From contig VWZW01004026.1 in the NCBI GenBank assembly GCA_013397115.1, forward strand, positions 2,852,523-2,916,522: DNA of 64,000 nt. The letters are read 5' to 3'. Below the pieces are notes generated by a model. It was given only the letters and a program-made list of their open reading frames with translations, searched no databases and was not told the origin of the DNA. Below, one piece after another: positions 34,032 through 46,679 of the stretch. Numbering within the stretch: the stretch's first letter is position 1; the number at the start of each line of letters is the position of its first letter. The position numbers and the translations under genes are program-made. The stretch is from Edolisoma coerulescens. Taxonomy: Eukaryota > Chordata > Aves > Passeriformes > Campephagidae.

Positions 34032-36481
34032 TGCATCATAATGAAAGAGAAACCCCTTGCCAGTTTTTCTGACAATAGATTCTGAATCAGTATTTGTAAC
34101 CCTTGACCATTTTTAACCTCACTTGACCACTACAAATATAATTTGACAAATCACTTTCTTCTTCCATTCCCTCTACAGCCACGTGTCACAGGTGATATAT
34201 GCTTTCCTTTGAGCTTTACCACTAATACAGTTCCCTGCTGTACCTTGTGGGAAAGTGGTGTCATTTGGGCCACTGGGTCCATAATGAGCTTAATTTCTGC
34301 AGGATGCCAGGGAAGTTAAATGGTTTACATAGTGTGAAGAAACAATTAAGCTGCCTAGAAGCTACCTGATGCATAGCAAAATAATGGGCAAGAGGAGGAC
34401 AGAAGCTTCAGAATGAGCTAGATCTGCTGTCCAGACAAGCGATGTGGAGTGGTTGAAGTGATGATGAAGGGCACATTGACACATAATTTAAAAAGATCAA
34501 AACTTTTTCAACAATCACACTGCCATGCTGCTTCTTCAGTGCTGATTTTTTTTCAATATCACTGTAGTCTAAAAGCATTTGCATGTTTGTAAGTACGTAT
34601 TACTTCCTGCAGATTTACTTCATTTTGTTCTGTAAACTAAATGCAGATTTGACTCTAGATGGAAAAGTTCAGGGAAATTTCTCAGACTTAGCAAACTGTA
34701 GGGAACACAGCTTAAGAGTCTCTGTCCTTGAAAACAACTAAGCCACTTTCTGCAATTTCTGTTGCTGATTTAAGAGTAATAGTTTCTTCTTTCTTTCACT
34801 AAAAGCTATGATGCAAAAACCAGAAAGATGAGCTCCCATTACTTTGACTGCTGAGAGTGTTCTTATGAGTAAGTTCCATATAAACTGGTAGAAGTGGAAT
34901 CTAGATTTTGAAGAATTTCTACTTGTCAAAAGCTCAAAAATTATTTTAGGAGGCTGAATATATTTTCTCCTTACTGCATAAACAACACAGTGTGTAAATT
35001 GTTTATGGATTACATTAAAGCTCGTAAATTAATTCTGCTAATTTTTTCATGTCAAAGAATATTCAGACCATGTCATGCATATTTACATGTGACCCTTTAG
35101 ATAAGAATTGTGTTTGTTCTGCTTATTGCTCATGAAAATTATAAGCAAAAGAATGGTGAAATGTCTGCATAATCCTTTTTGTGACTGAAGTGTAAATCTA
35201 GCTTTTCAGAGTTTTTATTGATTCCAGTTCCATAATATGTGAGTGTTTCCCAGGCTAATTAGATTAGCATAGTAAGCCCCTAATGGAATCTTTAGCTCTG
35301 CTCACTCAGTCATTTTGTGAAACTAATTGGGGAAGGTTTGTTTGTTTATGTTTTCAGGGAAAATGGTAGCCATTATTTTGAATGTCATTCTAATTATGGT
35401 GGAAAAATTTTGTCAGGATATATAGAGGTGTGGGCAGACTTTGAATTATTCTAATCTATTCTAGTCTTCCCTGAAAATTCATTGTACACCAAGATCTTTC
35501 TGCATCTAATATTCAATTGCCAGAAATATATCTCCCCTGTACTGTGATCTGAGTTATCAACAATGAAGATAGGTTGATTTGTAATAAAGCCTCTAAAAGA
35601 GGAAGAAAAGTTTGAAGTCTTTTGGAACCTAATTTCTAGTATAGAATCAGGCTTTGTTTGCCTATGGCAACCTACACTTGTGAGAACAGAGTCTTGAGAC
35701 AGTAAGAAAACCATGTACAACCCCCTTTCTAATAATAGTGACTGTATTCTAGAGCATGGATCATTGTGCAGAGATCCTCATCAGGCACAAAGAATATTTT
35801 GGAAAACATTAGAGTCGTGAAAGTGGCAATTTATCAAATTGTTCAATAAGAAAAAAAAGTAATGAAACCTAGTTTCACACCTGTTTGTACACCTACAGGC
35901 CCAGTGCTTCATCGTGAAATGTTCGTCTGAGGAAAAATAGTTCTGAAAGGCTCATTATGGACAGAAAGAGGCTGAGTTCTTCCTACTTTTTTTTCTCATT
36001 AGGTGTGCTAATTTCATTTTCTTATGCATACTTAACAAATATTTTATTTTCCACAATGGTCTTCTTGCTGCACTTTCAAATCTGGTGGAAAATAATGAAA
36101 GGGCTTACAAGTAGTTCTGGAGAAAACTGGTTGACAGATAAGGAAAAAGACAAATGGGAATGTACAAATAGATAACATAATTACATACATTATTTTCATA
36201 GGAAATCACACACACACACACAAAAATCTATTCCTACTCAAAGCAAATGCTATCCCATCATCCAATCTTGATAACAAAGCAACTACTGAAGCTCTGCATC
36301 TTGGATTAAAAGGAGCTGCCACTTCCAGTGGAAGTATGTGACACTGCTTTGGGGAGAGTTCCAAGTTAAACGGTGTGTGAGACACCTGCTCTTCACAGAA
36401 GAATTTTGCCTGAAACATACTGGAAATTTGGTACAGATAATGGCAGCTAAAATCACTGATATATAGGACATAATCCATCAC

Positions 36482-36499
36482 AAAAAAAAAAAAAAAAAA
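36482..36499 (+). repeat. Poly(A) tract, 18 bases
   Basis: A pure A run. No AATAAA lies just upstream, so there is no support for a processed retrocopy. Confidence 0.8.
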
Positions 36500-38324
36500 G
36501 ATATTTTAAAGTGCTACGAATACTGTTCAAATGCAGATGGACAGCAAATGGAATAGCTTGCTGTTTCTCTAAAATCGGTCAGTAATAGGTGCTTATACCT
36601 ATACAGCACATTTGAAGGTGTCTGAGAAGAGGGGTGTTATTATTTGATTTAACAGTTTAGAGAACTAAAACACTGAGAAATTAAATGGCCTGGGTGGTGA
36701 CTGTCTGAAGAGGTGCTGTGGAAGGGCCTGCATGTCCTCCTGGAAGGACTGTGTGTTCAGAAACATGGAGTGACTAAAGTCTGTAATATCATCTTATTAT
36801 TTAGATTAGTCTGGGAAAAATGTCTGCCCCTTGTCCTGATCAGGGATTCTGCCATGTTCCCATTGCCCTTGCCTGTTGCTGTTGTGAATGATAGTAATTT
36901 TATCTGTGTCTTCCCAGCTGTGTATTTAGATCTTCTGAAGAATTCCTTTCTCAGGTAGCATCTACAGAGCAACAGGATTGACTCCAGAGACTGAGCCTTT
37001 ATGTGGTGTAAGGAGCTGAGATACTGTGGCTCATGGAGGTGCTGAGAAAACTCAAAAGGCAACAGGCATCCCAAGGGCCAAAGAAGACTGAGGAAAATTT
37101 TTATGACTAGAAAATCACTGACTCAACCACGTATGAGCCCAGAAGCAAATATCAACTTCAGGGTTATAGCTGAGTGGGAGAGTTGTTTACAAATATGTTT
37201 ATATGCTTCCATGTATGTCTATGCCAGTTTTCGCTTGTTCAGGGATCCATCTACAGGAACCCTTAGAAGTCAATATGGCTTTTGCTATCTGAAATGTTTG
37301 GCAGAAAGAACTTCAGTGGTGCCACATCTCTTGATACCACCTCATATCTATAAGAAAATTAAGACCTCCAAGAGAGATTTCTCCTTTCATTACCTCTACA
37401 AGAGAGGCTGCTAGTTTGGGTTGTTTGTTTGGGGTTGTTGTTGTTTGCTTTTGCTTGGTTTGTTTTATAGAAATAGGAAAAATGTTACCACTCCCTACAA
37501 ATCTTCTTTCACTTCAAAATATATGAGGTCTTTTTTATCAGCTCAGACCCATGTAACAGTTAACCATAAAAAGTTATTTTGAAATAATCTGAGTATTTTA
37601 GTGAACTGACAGTATTGAGACACTTTCTCAGTTATCTGCTTTGTATGCATATTTTTAATAAAATTTTGAGATGATAAATTATGATTAGTAAATTCTTCAG
37701 GTAATGACCAACCTTGAAGATTTCTCACTAGACCTGTCTGTGAAAGACATTACTACAGATGGAGTTCTCTGAACCAAAAGACTCTATTGCAAAAACTGCA
37801 GAAAAAATCTCATTAAACAAAAAAACCAAAATATAATATGAAGGGTCTCAGTAGCCTAGAAGCAAAGATGGTTCCTTTATCTCTCCTGAGATGTTGAGAC
37901 CAATCGGGCAAATGATTATGTGATAATATATATCAACAAGCAAGGGGACATCAAGAAGAACTGAGATGATCAAAGAATGCAAATGTTTCTGTGCACAGCT
38001 AAAGAGAATTCTGAAAGCTGTCTCATGCTTGCAAAAAGGCAAAATGCAATCTCAAGACATACAGAATGAAATTACACGTGTAGTCATGGTGACGTATTAT
38101 GAAGATATACTACCTATAAAGTGAGGTGAGACTGGGAAGTACCTAATGGCTTTAGCAGTCTTACAGAGTATCTAAATCATTACCCCTGGAAGGTGTTTAT
38201 TTTCACAGAGCACGGAGAGGTTGTATAGAGGTGTCTGAGGGCGACAGAAAAACTTGCAGTAAGTGGAGAGGAAAGGATGTAATTACACATTCATCCACTG
38301 TATAATTTCAGTGTGTGTCAGCAT

Positions 38325-38685
38325 CTTCGATGTTGTGTGCAGTTCTGGTGCCTTCATCTCAAAAAGAATGTAGCAGAATAGGAAAAATCTTGGAGACAGC
38401 AATGGGAAAAATAAAAGGTATGGAATAGCTCCTGGACCAGCAAAGATTGAATAGACTAAGTGTTCTCAGATAGGCAAAGAAATGACTGAGGGGTTGTATG
38501 ATGGAGCTGTATAAATATTGTGACTGGCACTGAGTCAGAAAAGAGAAAATAATTTTTCTTTGTGTCTTAGAAAAAGAATTTAAGGCTGTGATAAAACTAG
38601 CAAGTGCTATTTTTGAAAAAATTAAAATATTCACACAATATACAGGTAGAAGTTTCACAACTAGCCACAGGATACTGTAGATGCT
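38325..38685 (+). mobile_element. Ancient CR1-like LINE relic
   Basis: The stretch GTGTGCAGTTCTGGTGCC near 38335 matches the RT C-terminal part of old CR1 elements, as do the following CTCAAAAAGAATGTAGCAG and the AAAGGTATGGAATAGCTCC, GATTGAATAGACTAAG and ATGACTGAGGGG segments. The tail segment TTCACAACTAGCCACAGGATACTGTAGATGC (38653-38683) matches the 3' coding end of these elements. The sequence is far more diverged than the other copies here and resembles CR1 types shared by birds, crocodilians and turtles (from memory). Confidence 0.68.
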
Positions 38686-39791
38686 AAAAATTTGAGAAAC
38701 AAAGAAAACTTGATCCTTTGGATCAGGAAGGCCAAGAGCTACAGACTGCTGGGTAATTAAACAGGAAAATTATTTTTTTGTATATGCTTGTCTTTCCCTT
38801 TTGCTCTTCTGTGGACAACTGGTGCTGCTGAAAGCTGGAAACAGAGCTCTGCATTTTGCTCACTGGCTCCACACAGCCACTCTTACACTCTTGATTGGTT
38901 TGTACCCTCGCCTTTAGGTGATGAGACCTCTGAATTTCCTGCATCTAACAAATTCATCAGACTGGGTAAAGATGCAGCCATAAATGACTTACCTTAAATC
39001 TAGTCTCCTCAGAAAGGTAAGTCCAATAATATTGGAAAATGCAGTTATGTTTACTCATTTTTGACTTGACAATAAAATGATAATGCGTCCTCTATTAAGT
39101 TCAATGAAATGCCAACAGCAACAAGAACATTTTAAAGGTATATAGAGCCAAATTTTGCTTCACTCTGTGGTCAGCATGATGCAGCAGCATGCAGCATAGC
39201 AGAAAAAAGCTTAGGGTTTTTTTCTATTATAACTTCACACACCACTAAATACGTATTTATCAAAGGTTTTGTTTCCTAACCTCATGTTTTCTCTGCCAAG
39301 GATAAAGCATGCAGATGAAAAATATGTCACGGAAATTACAAATGGGTGTATACGCTATGGGGAAATGATGTATGTAATGAATTAAATCTGCAGTTTAGAT
39401 AGAGAATACTAATGAGTTTAAACAATATCAGATCAGGGTACTCAGATGCACCAGAATCACTGAGCCAGAGCAGGTTGTGTTCTCTCATTCTTTCTCTCTC
39501 TCTTTCTTCTTCCTCTGCAGCCTGAACAGATTAATTGCTGGTTCAGTGCAAGGTTAATAATCACTACCAACTGCCAGATTCAGTTAGGAGTTTACAGAAG
39601 AGATATTAACAACACACTGATATTGCAAAGCTTGGATCTTCTGAGAGGTTGTCTCTGCCAGGAAAAGAGGGAACTGAGACTCAGAGGGTATTTCATGCAG
39701 ACAGACAACCTTAAAATTATGCCCCTTCCTTGTCCTTATGTAACTGAGCAAAGGGGCCTGGAAGGGTGACATACAGATTTCATTCTTTATT

Positions 39792-39851
39792 CTGAAATAT
39801 TTTAGTGAAGTTATTAATATCCTGAAATATTTTCAGGAAGGTATTAATATT
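39792..39851 (+). repeat. Two-copy 30-bp tandem repeat
   Basis: Both units start CTGAAATATTTT and end TATTAATAT; they differ at about five positions in the middle and end. The period is 30 bp. Confidence 0.75.
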
Positions 39852-39911
39852 GAGTGGCTAATTTTGTGGAGGTACATGAATTAGAAAAGTCGTAGGATTT
39901 AAGTCACAGAA

Positions 39912-39914
<3 letters not shown>

Positions 39915-39954
<40 letters not shown>
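39915..39954 (+). repeat. (TG)20 microsatellite, uninterrupted
   Basis: Forty bases of pure alternating TG. Pure runs of this length are usually polymorphic and can adopt Z-DNA. Confidence 0.95.
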
Positions 39955-39955
<1 letters not shown>

Positions 39956-41672
39956 ATTCAAATGGGGGGCAGAAGAGTAAGGGCTATTTTGGACTGTTGA
40001 ACTGCCAGAGAGGAAACATCCTAAAGAGTAGCACAGCAATAAATCAGGCATAAGATGCACTTTTTAATAGCCAAAAAAAAAAAATTCTTGTTTAGGAAGT
40101 AATATAGCACATCCTTTAAAATAATTAATTTAGAATCTGACAATTTCAAGGATAACATCCCGTAGTAATTAAGACAGACCTGTGCTTCTTCCAGACACAT
40201 ATCAGGGAATCTGAAACAACTCTCTGAGGGGAAAAACAAACAAACACATAAACCTTACTGTCCTCCTACTGATGCACTCCTGTTTCCAGTAACAACTGCT
40301 GTGGTGATGAAGGCTGGTACCTTTGAATACCCGCACCTTGCTTGTCCAAGTGCAGTCTATTCAAGAACAAAGAAGACAATGGTCTTTAGCCTACATTGTA
40401 GTTTCATGTACCCACTTGCTTGACTTTCAGTGGAGGGGTGGCCCCTGCGCTGGGTCAGGTGGGCAGAAAGTCATGTTAGCTCCTGTTGTGCCATCACTCA
40501 GTGTTGCCTGCCTCAGGCATTAGTCGTCATGGCTCCAGCACTGGTCTCTGCTCGTCTGTCCCATCTTCAGGAGGTTACCCCATTTCTAGGAGCCTATCTC
40601 CAGTCAGGAGCTTCATCTTTCTGAAACCAATTCTGCGTTTTGGGAACAATTCCGTTGGACACCAGCTCTTCAGAGCCCTGAAAGCCCCAGTCTTCCCTCT
40701 TTAGTAGCCTGTGTGCAGAAGGGTAACACAGGATGAGCCTTCAAATTGGTGATTCTGTCTTGTGCCTCTGTATGATGTGGAGGACTCAAGATGTGACACT
40801 TTGTTTTTTTTTAAATCCGGCTGCTATCAAAATTTACCACCAGCCTGTCCTGGTCACAGAAGTAGCAGGCTTTTGTCAGGGAATTCTAAAGTTCACTTTT
40901 GTATGTTGACCCCCAGCACTCATGCATTCAATTAATAGCCATCTGCTAGGACTCATAATTTAATTTAGGGGGGTTTTTTTGGCCTCTGAAAGCAAGTAGC
41001 ACTACTCACATGAGGGAGACCAGAAAATAGATATTATGTCCTACAGTAACGCTCCATGATTTTGCACCACCACTGAAGACAGACCCTTTGCAGAAAAGGC
41101 TCAAAACCCCTTCTCTTATACTTTTATATATTCACATTATATCCAGATAACTTAAATCCTTCCTAAACCCGTGCTCTTAGAGTTTCTTTAAGGTGAGAAA
41201 GCTTTACCAGTCTAAAAGCAGCCAGGTTTAGGCAGCTATAAGCTGAATAAAGCCCTTACTCTCACTCCAGCATAAAAGGGAACTGTGCTGCAGAAAATTC
41301 ATCTCTTTTAAATGACTTTAAAGGTACTCCTCAGCAATGCCTCAAGAGGCTTTATACAGTCTCATTTCTCCCACACTTAGGACTATACCTAAAGGCAGCA
41401 TTTAAGCCTGAATCAGGCTTCAACTTGGAATTTAATAAAACGTACCTTCTTGAAACATCTTTGACTGTCTTTCTCGCAGAGTGACAAATACACAGTGTCT
41501 TTGTTCTTCTGCCTCATCACTGAGGCTTTCACTGAATGAAAGTCATCATTGAGTGACCAATGAGTCACTGTCTCAGACAGCATCACAGACTTTTTGTGCT
41601 TCAATTCCTCCTAACATTAGATGCAATGATGTGGAAAATAACTACAAAAAAAAATTTTTAAAAAGATGACTT

Positions 41673-41698
41673 TTTCTTAAGTTACTTTCTTAAGTTTC
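41673..41698 (+). repeat. Two-copy 13-bp tandem repeat
   Basis: TTTCTTAAGTTAC is followed directly by TTTCTTAAGTTTC, one mismatch. Confidence 0.7.
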
Positions 41699-44170
41699 TT
41701 TTAAAGCAGAATCTGGCTCAGAGAACTAGATCTTACATTTGGCCGTTCAATGTTATGCTCTTCAGTTCCTAATTTTTCAGCAAGGGATTTCTTTTTCCCC
41801 TAGCAATTTAAAACACAGTAAATGTGGAGATCAAATCACTCCATGCCCAGCTTCATAACTGTCTGATGAAGTCTGAGTCCAGAGAAATTATTGATTCTTT
41901 TTACTACATTAATATATGAATCTGAGAAAACAAATCAACAAACCTAGAATTTTTCAAATTGATCTTGTTTGACCATCTCTCCAGATAAGCCGGCAACATA
42001 CATATATATAGCTAAACTTATTCGTTATTCAGTGGCATATTTTTATCATAAACCATCATAGGCCACTGTCCACAAGCAGTTAAAATACTTTCTAATAATC
42101 ATCTTGTCAAACAGGGTTTCTTTCTGAGTTTCTAGTAGATTTTGCTTCCCTAGATACAGTAGCTCTGAAATCTATACCTCATGAGAGTTCAGGTTTCATG
42201 AATGCAAAGCCATCAGAGTTGCTCCCATACATACCATATCTCATTTTCCTGTGGGAAATACAGTCAGCCTTGACTCCTCTAATACAAACCAGAAGAAAAT
42301 AGCAGATCTAATTTTGACATGTCACATGGGAAAAGTCTGCTTTTCTGAAAGAACCTGCCTTTCTGACTCTGCTGTGTGAACACTGCTGCATTTCTATCCC
42401 TCTTTGAGTATAAAAGGGGACATTTTGGAATTACTCCAACAGATACCTTTTTAAGGCTGAAAGCCTACTGTATCTACATGAATTAGCAGTACCCATCTGT
42501 GGGGCTGGACAAATAATACAAGCTTGCCTTTTCAATATCCAGTAACAATATTAAGCAACAAAGGAAGTATCTTCCCAGTTAAACAGAAGTTTGGCACAAA
42601 ATAGTGAATTATCTCATGAAGAGTTAAACATCCTACTGAGGAATCAAATTTAGGACTGAAATTTCCCTGGATCTCTACGTAGTCTATGGACACCAGTAAG
42701 CACCTTCAACCCCCCTAAGATTTTAATCACCTTCTGCACAAGGTGATTCATCTTTTAATTGATCATATAGCATGCTTATTGTGACTATGTTTCTTACTGA
42801 AGTATCTCAGCAGCATAGAATTGAATCATAATTACAAAAAAATCAAGTCCAAATTCCATTTCAGTAAGCACTTCACACCTATACAGCTTTGGGATCTTTG
42901 AAAAATTGTACCACTGGGATTTTTCTTTAGGAATCCTTCCTCAAGTTTTTTCATGTGCCATTAAATCTTGTCTTTATATTATTTTGCATTTCTTTACAAA
43001 TAAAATTAGTCTAAGAGCTAAATCTGCAATTTCTTGTTCATATGTGTATTCTGTGTATTCGTGAGTTATAGATATCTATGAAAAAGATGCATTTATGTTA
43101 AGACCTGAATGAAATGAATTTGACTTTCTAGAATGCTTGTCAATGTAACACCACTGTCCTGTTCAATATACTTCCTTGGAAAGCAAATTTATATTTCCTC
43201 AGAAAATTGCAAAGGTGAAAAATATTAAAAACATATTTCCAATATATATTAAATACAGACAGCAAGAAGAAATACTTGTTACGCACTGTTCATGTGTCTT
43301 GAACAATGCCTCATTTTGTCATATCTCAACCATTACTGTTACTTAACTTTTATTTACTGTTTCTGCAAATTGTTACTGGCAGAAAGGCAAAGTTCCAAAC
43401 CAGAGTTTTAACTTTTCCATCTTTCCCTTCTCTCTCTCTACATATTTGTAAAAATCACAAGGGAGTTAACATCATTTTCTTGTATTTCTATCTCATTTCA
43501 TATCTTTTTCACCCAATGCTGGTGTTTAATATCTTGCATTTGCTCCAGGGTGAGTAAATGATCTATGATATACTGACTTGCAAAGGCTTATTATAACCAG
43601 AGCATGTAGAGCTGTGTGAAGAAAAGGATACAATGTTCTAAAATCATAATCAACAAAAATATGACATTGTGTGGTTTTCAGAATGTTTTCCCTGTAATTT
43701 GTAGATTAAAGTTTTTGTTTTATGAACAGATTATCAGTAGAGTTGAAAAGACATACTTCAATATAGATCTCTGTCTTCATATTTAAAATTATACATTAAG
43801 CATAAAACTAACAGAGCTTTCATCCTGGAACCAATCACTTTTTGTTGTTTATGTTACTTTATCTTCTTATACCTAAATTCTTTATCTGTTGAATACTGAC
43901 ACTTTGAACAGAATTGTTACAAAAAACATGAGAGCCTGCATTAACATAAAGAACATGAACATAAAGCAAGATACAATTTAGGCCTTGATCCTGCAAGCAT
44001 TTATCCACAAAATGAATTAAGACGTGCATGTAAGACTGACTTGGATGGCTGTTGACTTTACTGTAATCTCTTTGATTGTCCAACCAATTTGTAAATTTCA
44101 GCCCCCAACACTGAAAGCTGGGAATAGAATAGCCAGATGCAGCATCAACCCATAAAAACATACACCTCAG

Positions 44171-44223
44171 TTATATATATATATATATAAAAATTTATAT
44201 ATGTGTATATATATATATATACA
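44171..44223 (+). repeat. AT-rich dinucleotide microsatellite
   Basis: Two TA/AT runs (about 44171-44189 and 44204-44220) are separated by AAAAATTTATATATGTG. The tract is self-complementary and could extrude a cruciform. Confidence 0.85.
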
Positions 44224-45566
44224 CCTATGTGTTTAAAATAAAGATCATTTAAGGTTTATTTTGATGAAACCTGAGAACCATAGACTGTCATAGAAGAATA
44301 ATCAAGCAGCTATTTTCAAATCAGGTGGTGGTCTGGGTTTAGTAAATATCTCTTTTGTCTAATCACTGCCATTGATCACTGATCTGACTGAGTAATCAAT
44401 AATGACTGAAGAGAGATTTCTTAGGCTTTAATCAAGAAAATGGAAAAAAACACCCAACCAAATCTCAGCTGGTCAGGAAAAATACATATTTACCAAGGAT
44501 TGTGGTGAAAACAGTGTAAACATTTTCTTTAGTCATATTCTCAACACGAAACTGATCTGCTGTTCTTGTTTTGAAGTAATTCTAATTGTCAAGTTCCAAA
44601 ATATTATAACTGATATCTGTTAAAATGTGAGAAAACTTAGACTTTAAAATCCAGGTGTTTCTACACTGGACCTGTTTGGTGGTGCCCTATTTGTACAGCT
44701 ATGCTGTTGTTTGAACAAACCTGAAGGAGTTTGGTAGAATAGGGACTTCTGAATGCAGTTCTCGTACCCTCAAAAGTTTACTTTACATCCTAATTCACTA
44801 TGAGATTACAGTTTAAAATAACATATTAGTTTTCTCATACTGCTTGGCTTTTCGTAGGAGCATTACATGCTTCACTGGTATTTAATCCATATTTTTGAAT
44901 ATGGCCTGTAAAGTTAGACAAAAATATGGCACTTCATGTTAGCAACAGTTTGGATTCTATCTAAAATGATCATAAAAAGATCTTATATTCTCTCTCTTGT
45001 TTGAAGTTTTATGTGTTTATATTTTTCACTGTCTTAGTTCCTCCTTGTTAACCCACCATGTTAATCATTTGGCATTTGTCAAGGAGGAAGCCTGGTCTGC
45101 CACTTTTGAGAGTAATTTCCAACCACATTACCTTTCTTCATGTGGAGTTACCAGTGTGATCCCTTGGAGACAAATGGGACTGGCAGACTGTAGGTGGTGA
45201 GCAGCAGGCTAGGGACCCTGCTGCTACTACACATCTCCACAGAGTTAAGAGCACTCTGCATGTAGTTATGATTGATGCTGGTACCGCCTTGGTAAATATG
45301 CTTCATAAGTAGACGGCTTCAACAAGTGTGCTTAAGAAACACAGACCCTGCTAGGCAGCACATGGCCTCTTGAACAAGAAAAAAAAAATCAATATATCAA
45401 GGTACTTTCTACTGTAAATTTCAGGTTCTCATTAACCTTTTCAGGTCCAACATGACAGAAAAAGGACTGATGTAGCCATGAAATGTCAGTTTGAAATTAT
45501 TCTGTTGCTGAAACCTAATTTAAGAACTTTTGCTCTCACTTTATCAAAGACCCTTTATTTAAATGC

Positions 45567-46675
45567 ATAGAATCATAGAATAGGTTGGGGTTGAAAGGAC
45601 CTTAAAAGTCATCTAGTTCCAACCCCCCGCCATGGGCAGGAACACCTCCCACTACACCAGCTTTTTCAGAGTCCCATCCAGCCTGGTCTTGAACATTTCC
45701 AGGGATGGTATATCCACAACTTCTCTGGTCAACATATTCCAGTGCCTCACCACCCTCACGGAAAAGAATTTCTTTTTTATAAAATTCTAAACCTACTCTC
45801 TGTTTAAAGCCATTCCCCCTTGTACTACCACTACGTGCTCTTGTCAAAAGTCCTTTTCCAGCTGTCTTGTAGGTCCCCTTTAGGAGATAGAAGACTGCTA
45901 GAAGGTGTTCCCAAAGCTTTCTCTTCTCCAGACTGGACTATATCAACTCTCTCAGACTGTCTTCATAGGAGATATGCTCCACTCCTCCAGTCGTCTTCCT
46001 GTCCCTCCTCTGGACTCACTTCAGATGGTCCATGTTTTTCTTCTGTTGGGTGCCCCAGAGCTGGATGCAGTAATCCAGATGAAATCTCACGAGAGCAGAG
46101 CAGAAGGACAGAATCCCCTCCCTTGACCTGCTGCCCACCATTCTTTTGACGCAGCCTAGGAGACAATTGGCTTTCTGGGCTGTGTGTGCAAATTGCCATC
46201 TCCTGTTGAGTTTCTCATTAACCAATACCTTCAAGTCCCTCTTCTCAGGAAGTCTGTCAATCCATTCTCCTCCCAGCCTATACCTGTGCTTGGGATTTCC
46301 CCAAATAATGTGTTGGACCTTGAACTTGGCCTTGTTGAGCTCCATGAGGTTCACACAGGCCCTCCTCTCAAGCCTGTGATGATCCCTGTGGATGGCATCC
46401 CTCCAACCCGGCGTGCTGGCAGCACCACACGGCTCTGTGTTATCAGCAAACTTGCTGAGGATGCACTCAATCTCACTGTCCAGGTCACCAACAAGTATAT
46501 TAAACTGTGCCAGTTCCAAAATTAACCCTAGTGAAACACCATTTGTCTCTGACCTCCACTTGGACTTGGAATGCAACTTGTGAGTTGGACCATCCAGCCA
46601 CTTCTTTATCCACCAAGTGATCCATCTGTCACATCCATGTCTCTCCAGATTGGAGACAAAGATGTAATATGCTTA
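45567..46675 (-). pseudogene. CR1 LINE, 3' end and RT C-terminal part
   Basis: On the minus strand the copy runs from the RT palm (about 46675) to the CR1 3' end at 45567, which carries the typical ...CCCCAACCTATTCTATGATTCTATG terminus. The longest frame, 186 codons at 46016-46576, includes the palm block LSKFADNTEPCGAAS, the thumb RLERRACVNLMELNKAKFKV and the segment NPKHRYRLGGEWI. It is RT sequence, not a host gene. The catalytic box reads FADN (46439-46450), with the second aspartate lost. Later frames (45602-45847) are the C-terminal RT after frame disruption. Only about 1.1 kb of an element of about 4.5 kb is present. Confidence 0.92.
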
Positions 46676-46679
46676 AATA

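Larger units (their letters stand above)
30940..38324. other. Anonymous AT-rich DNA, no gene seen
   Basis: No exon or transposon is recognised over 7.4 kb. The notable parts are a G-rich quadruplex candidate at 33990 and a palindrome AGCTAGCTAGCT near 33253. A region at 34985-35340 is rich in homeodomain-type TAAT motifs, and an A18 tract lies at 36482. GTTT-rich low-complexity DNA occurs at about 37417-37465. Confidence 0.5.
38686..45566. other. Anonymous AT-rich DNA with microsatellites, no gene seen
   Basis: No exon or transposon is recognised. A GC-richer patch at about 40260-40740 has short frames only and stays unidentified. Tandem repeats at 39792, 39915, 41673 and 44171 are listed separately. 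Confidence 0.5.

Noticed and set aside
36482..36499. Processed retrocopy ending in the A18 tract
   Set aside because: No poly(A) signal close upstream and no coding-like sequence preceding it.
46016..46576. 186-codon minus-strand open frame as a host gene
   Set aside because: Its blocks are those of the CR1 reverse transcriptase palm and thumb, with a damaged catalytic box, and it lies inside a CR1 copy with the typical 3' end.
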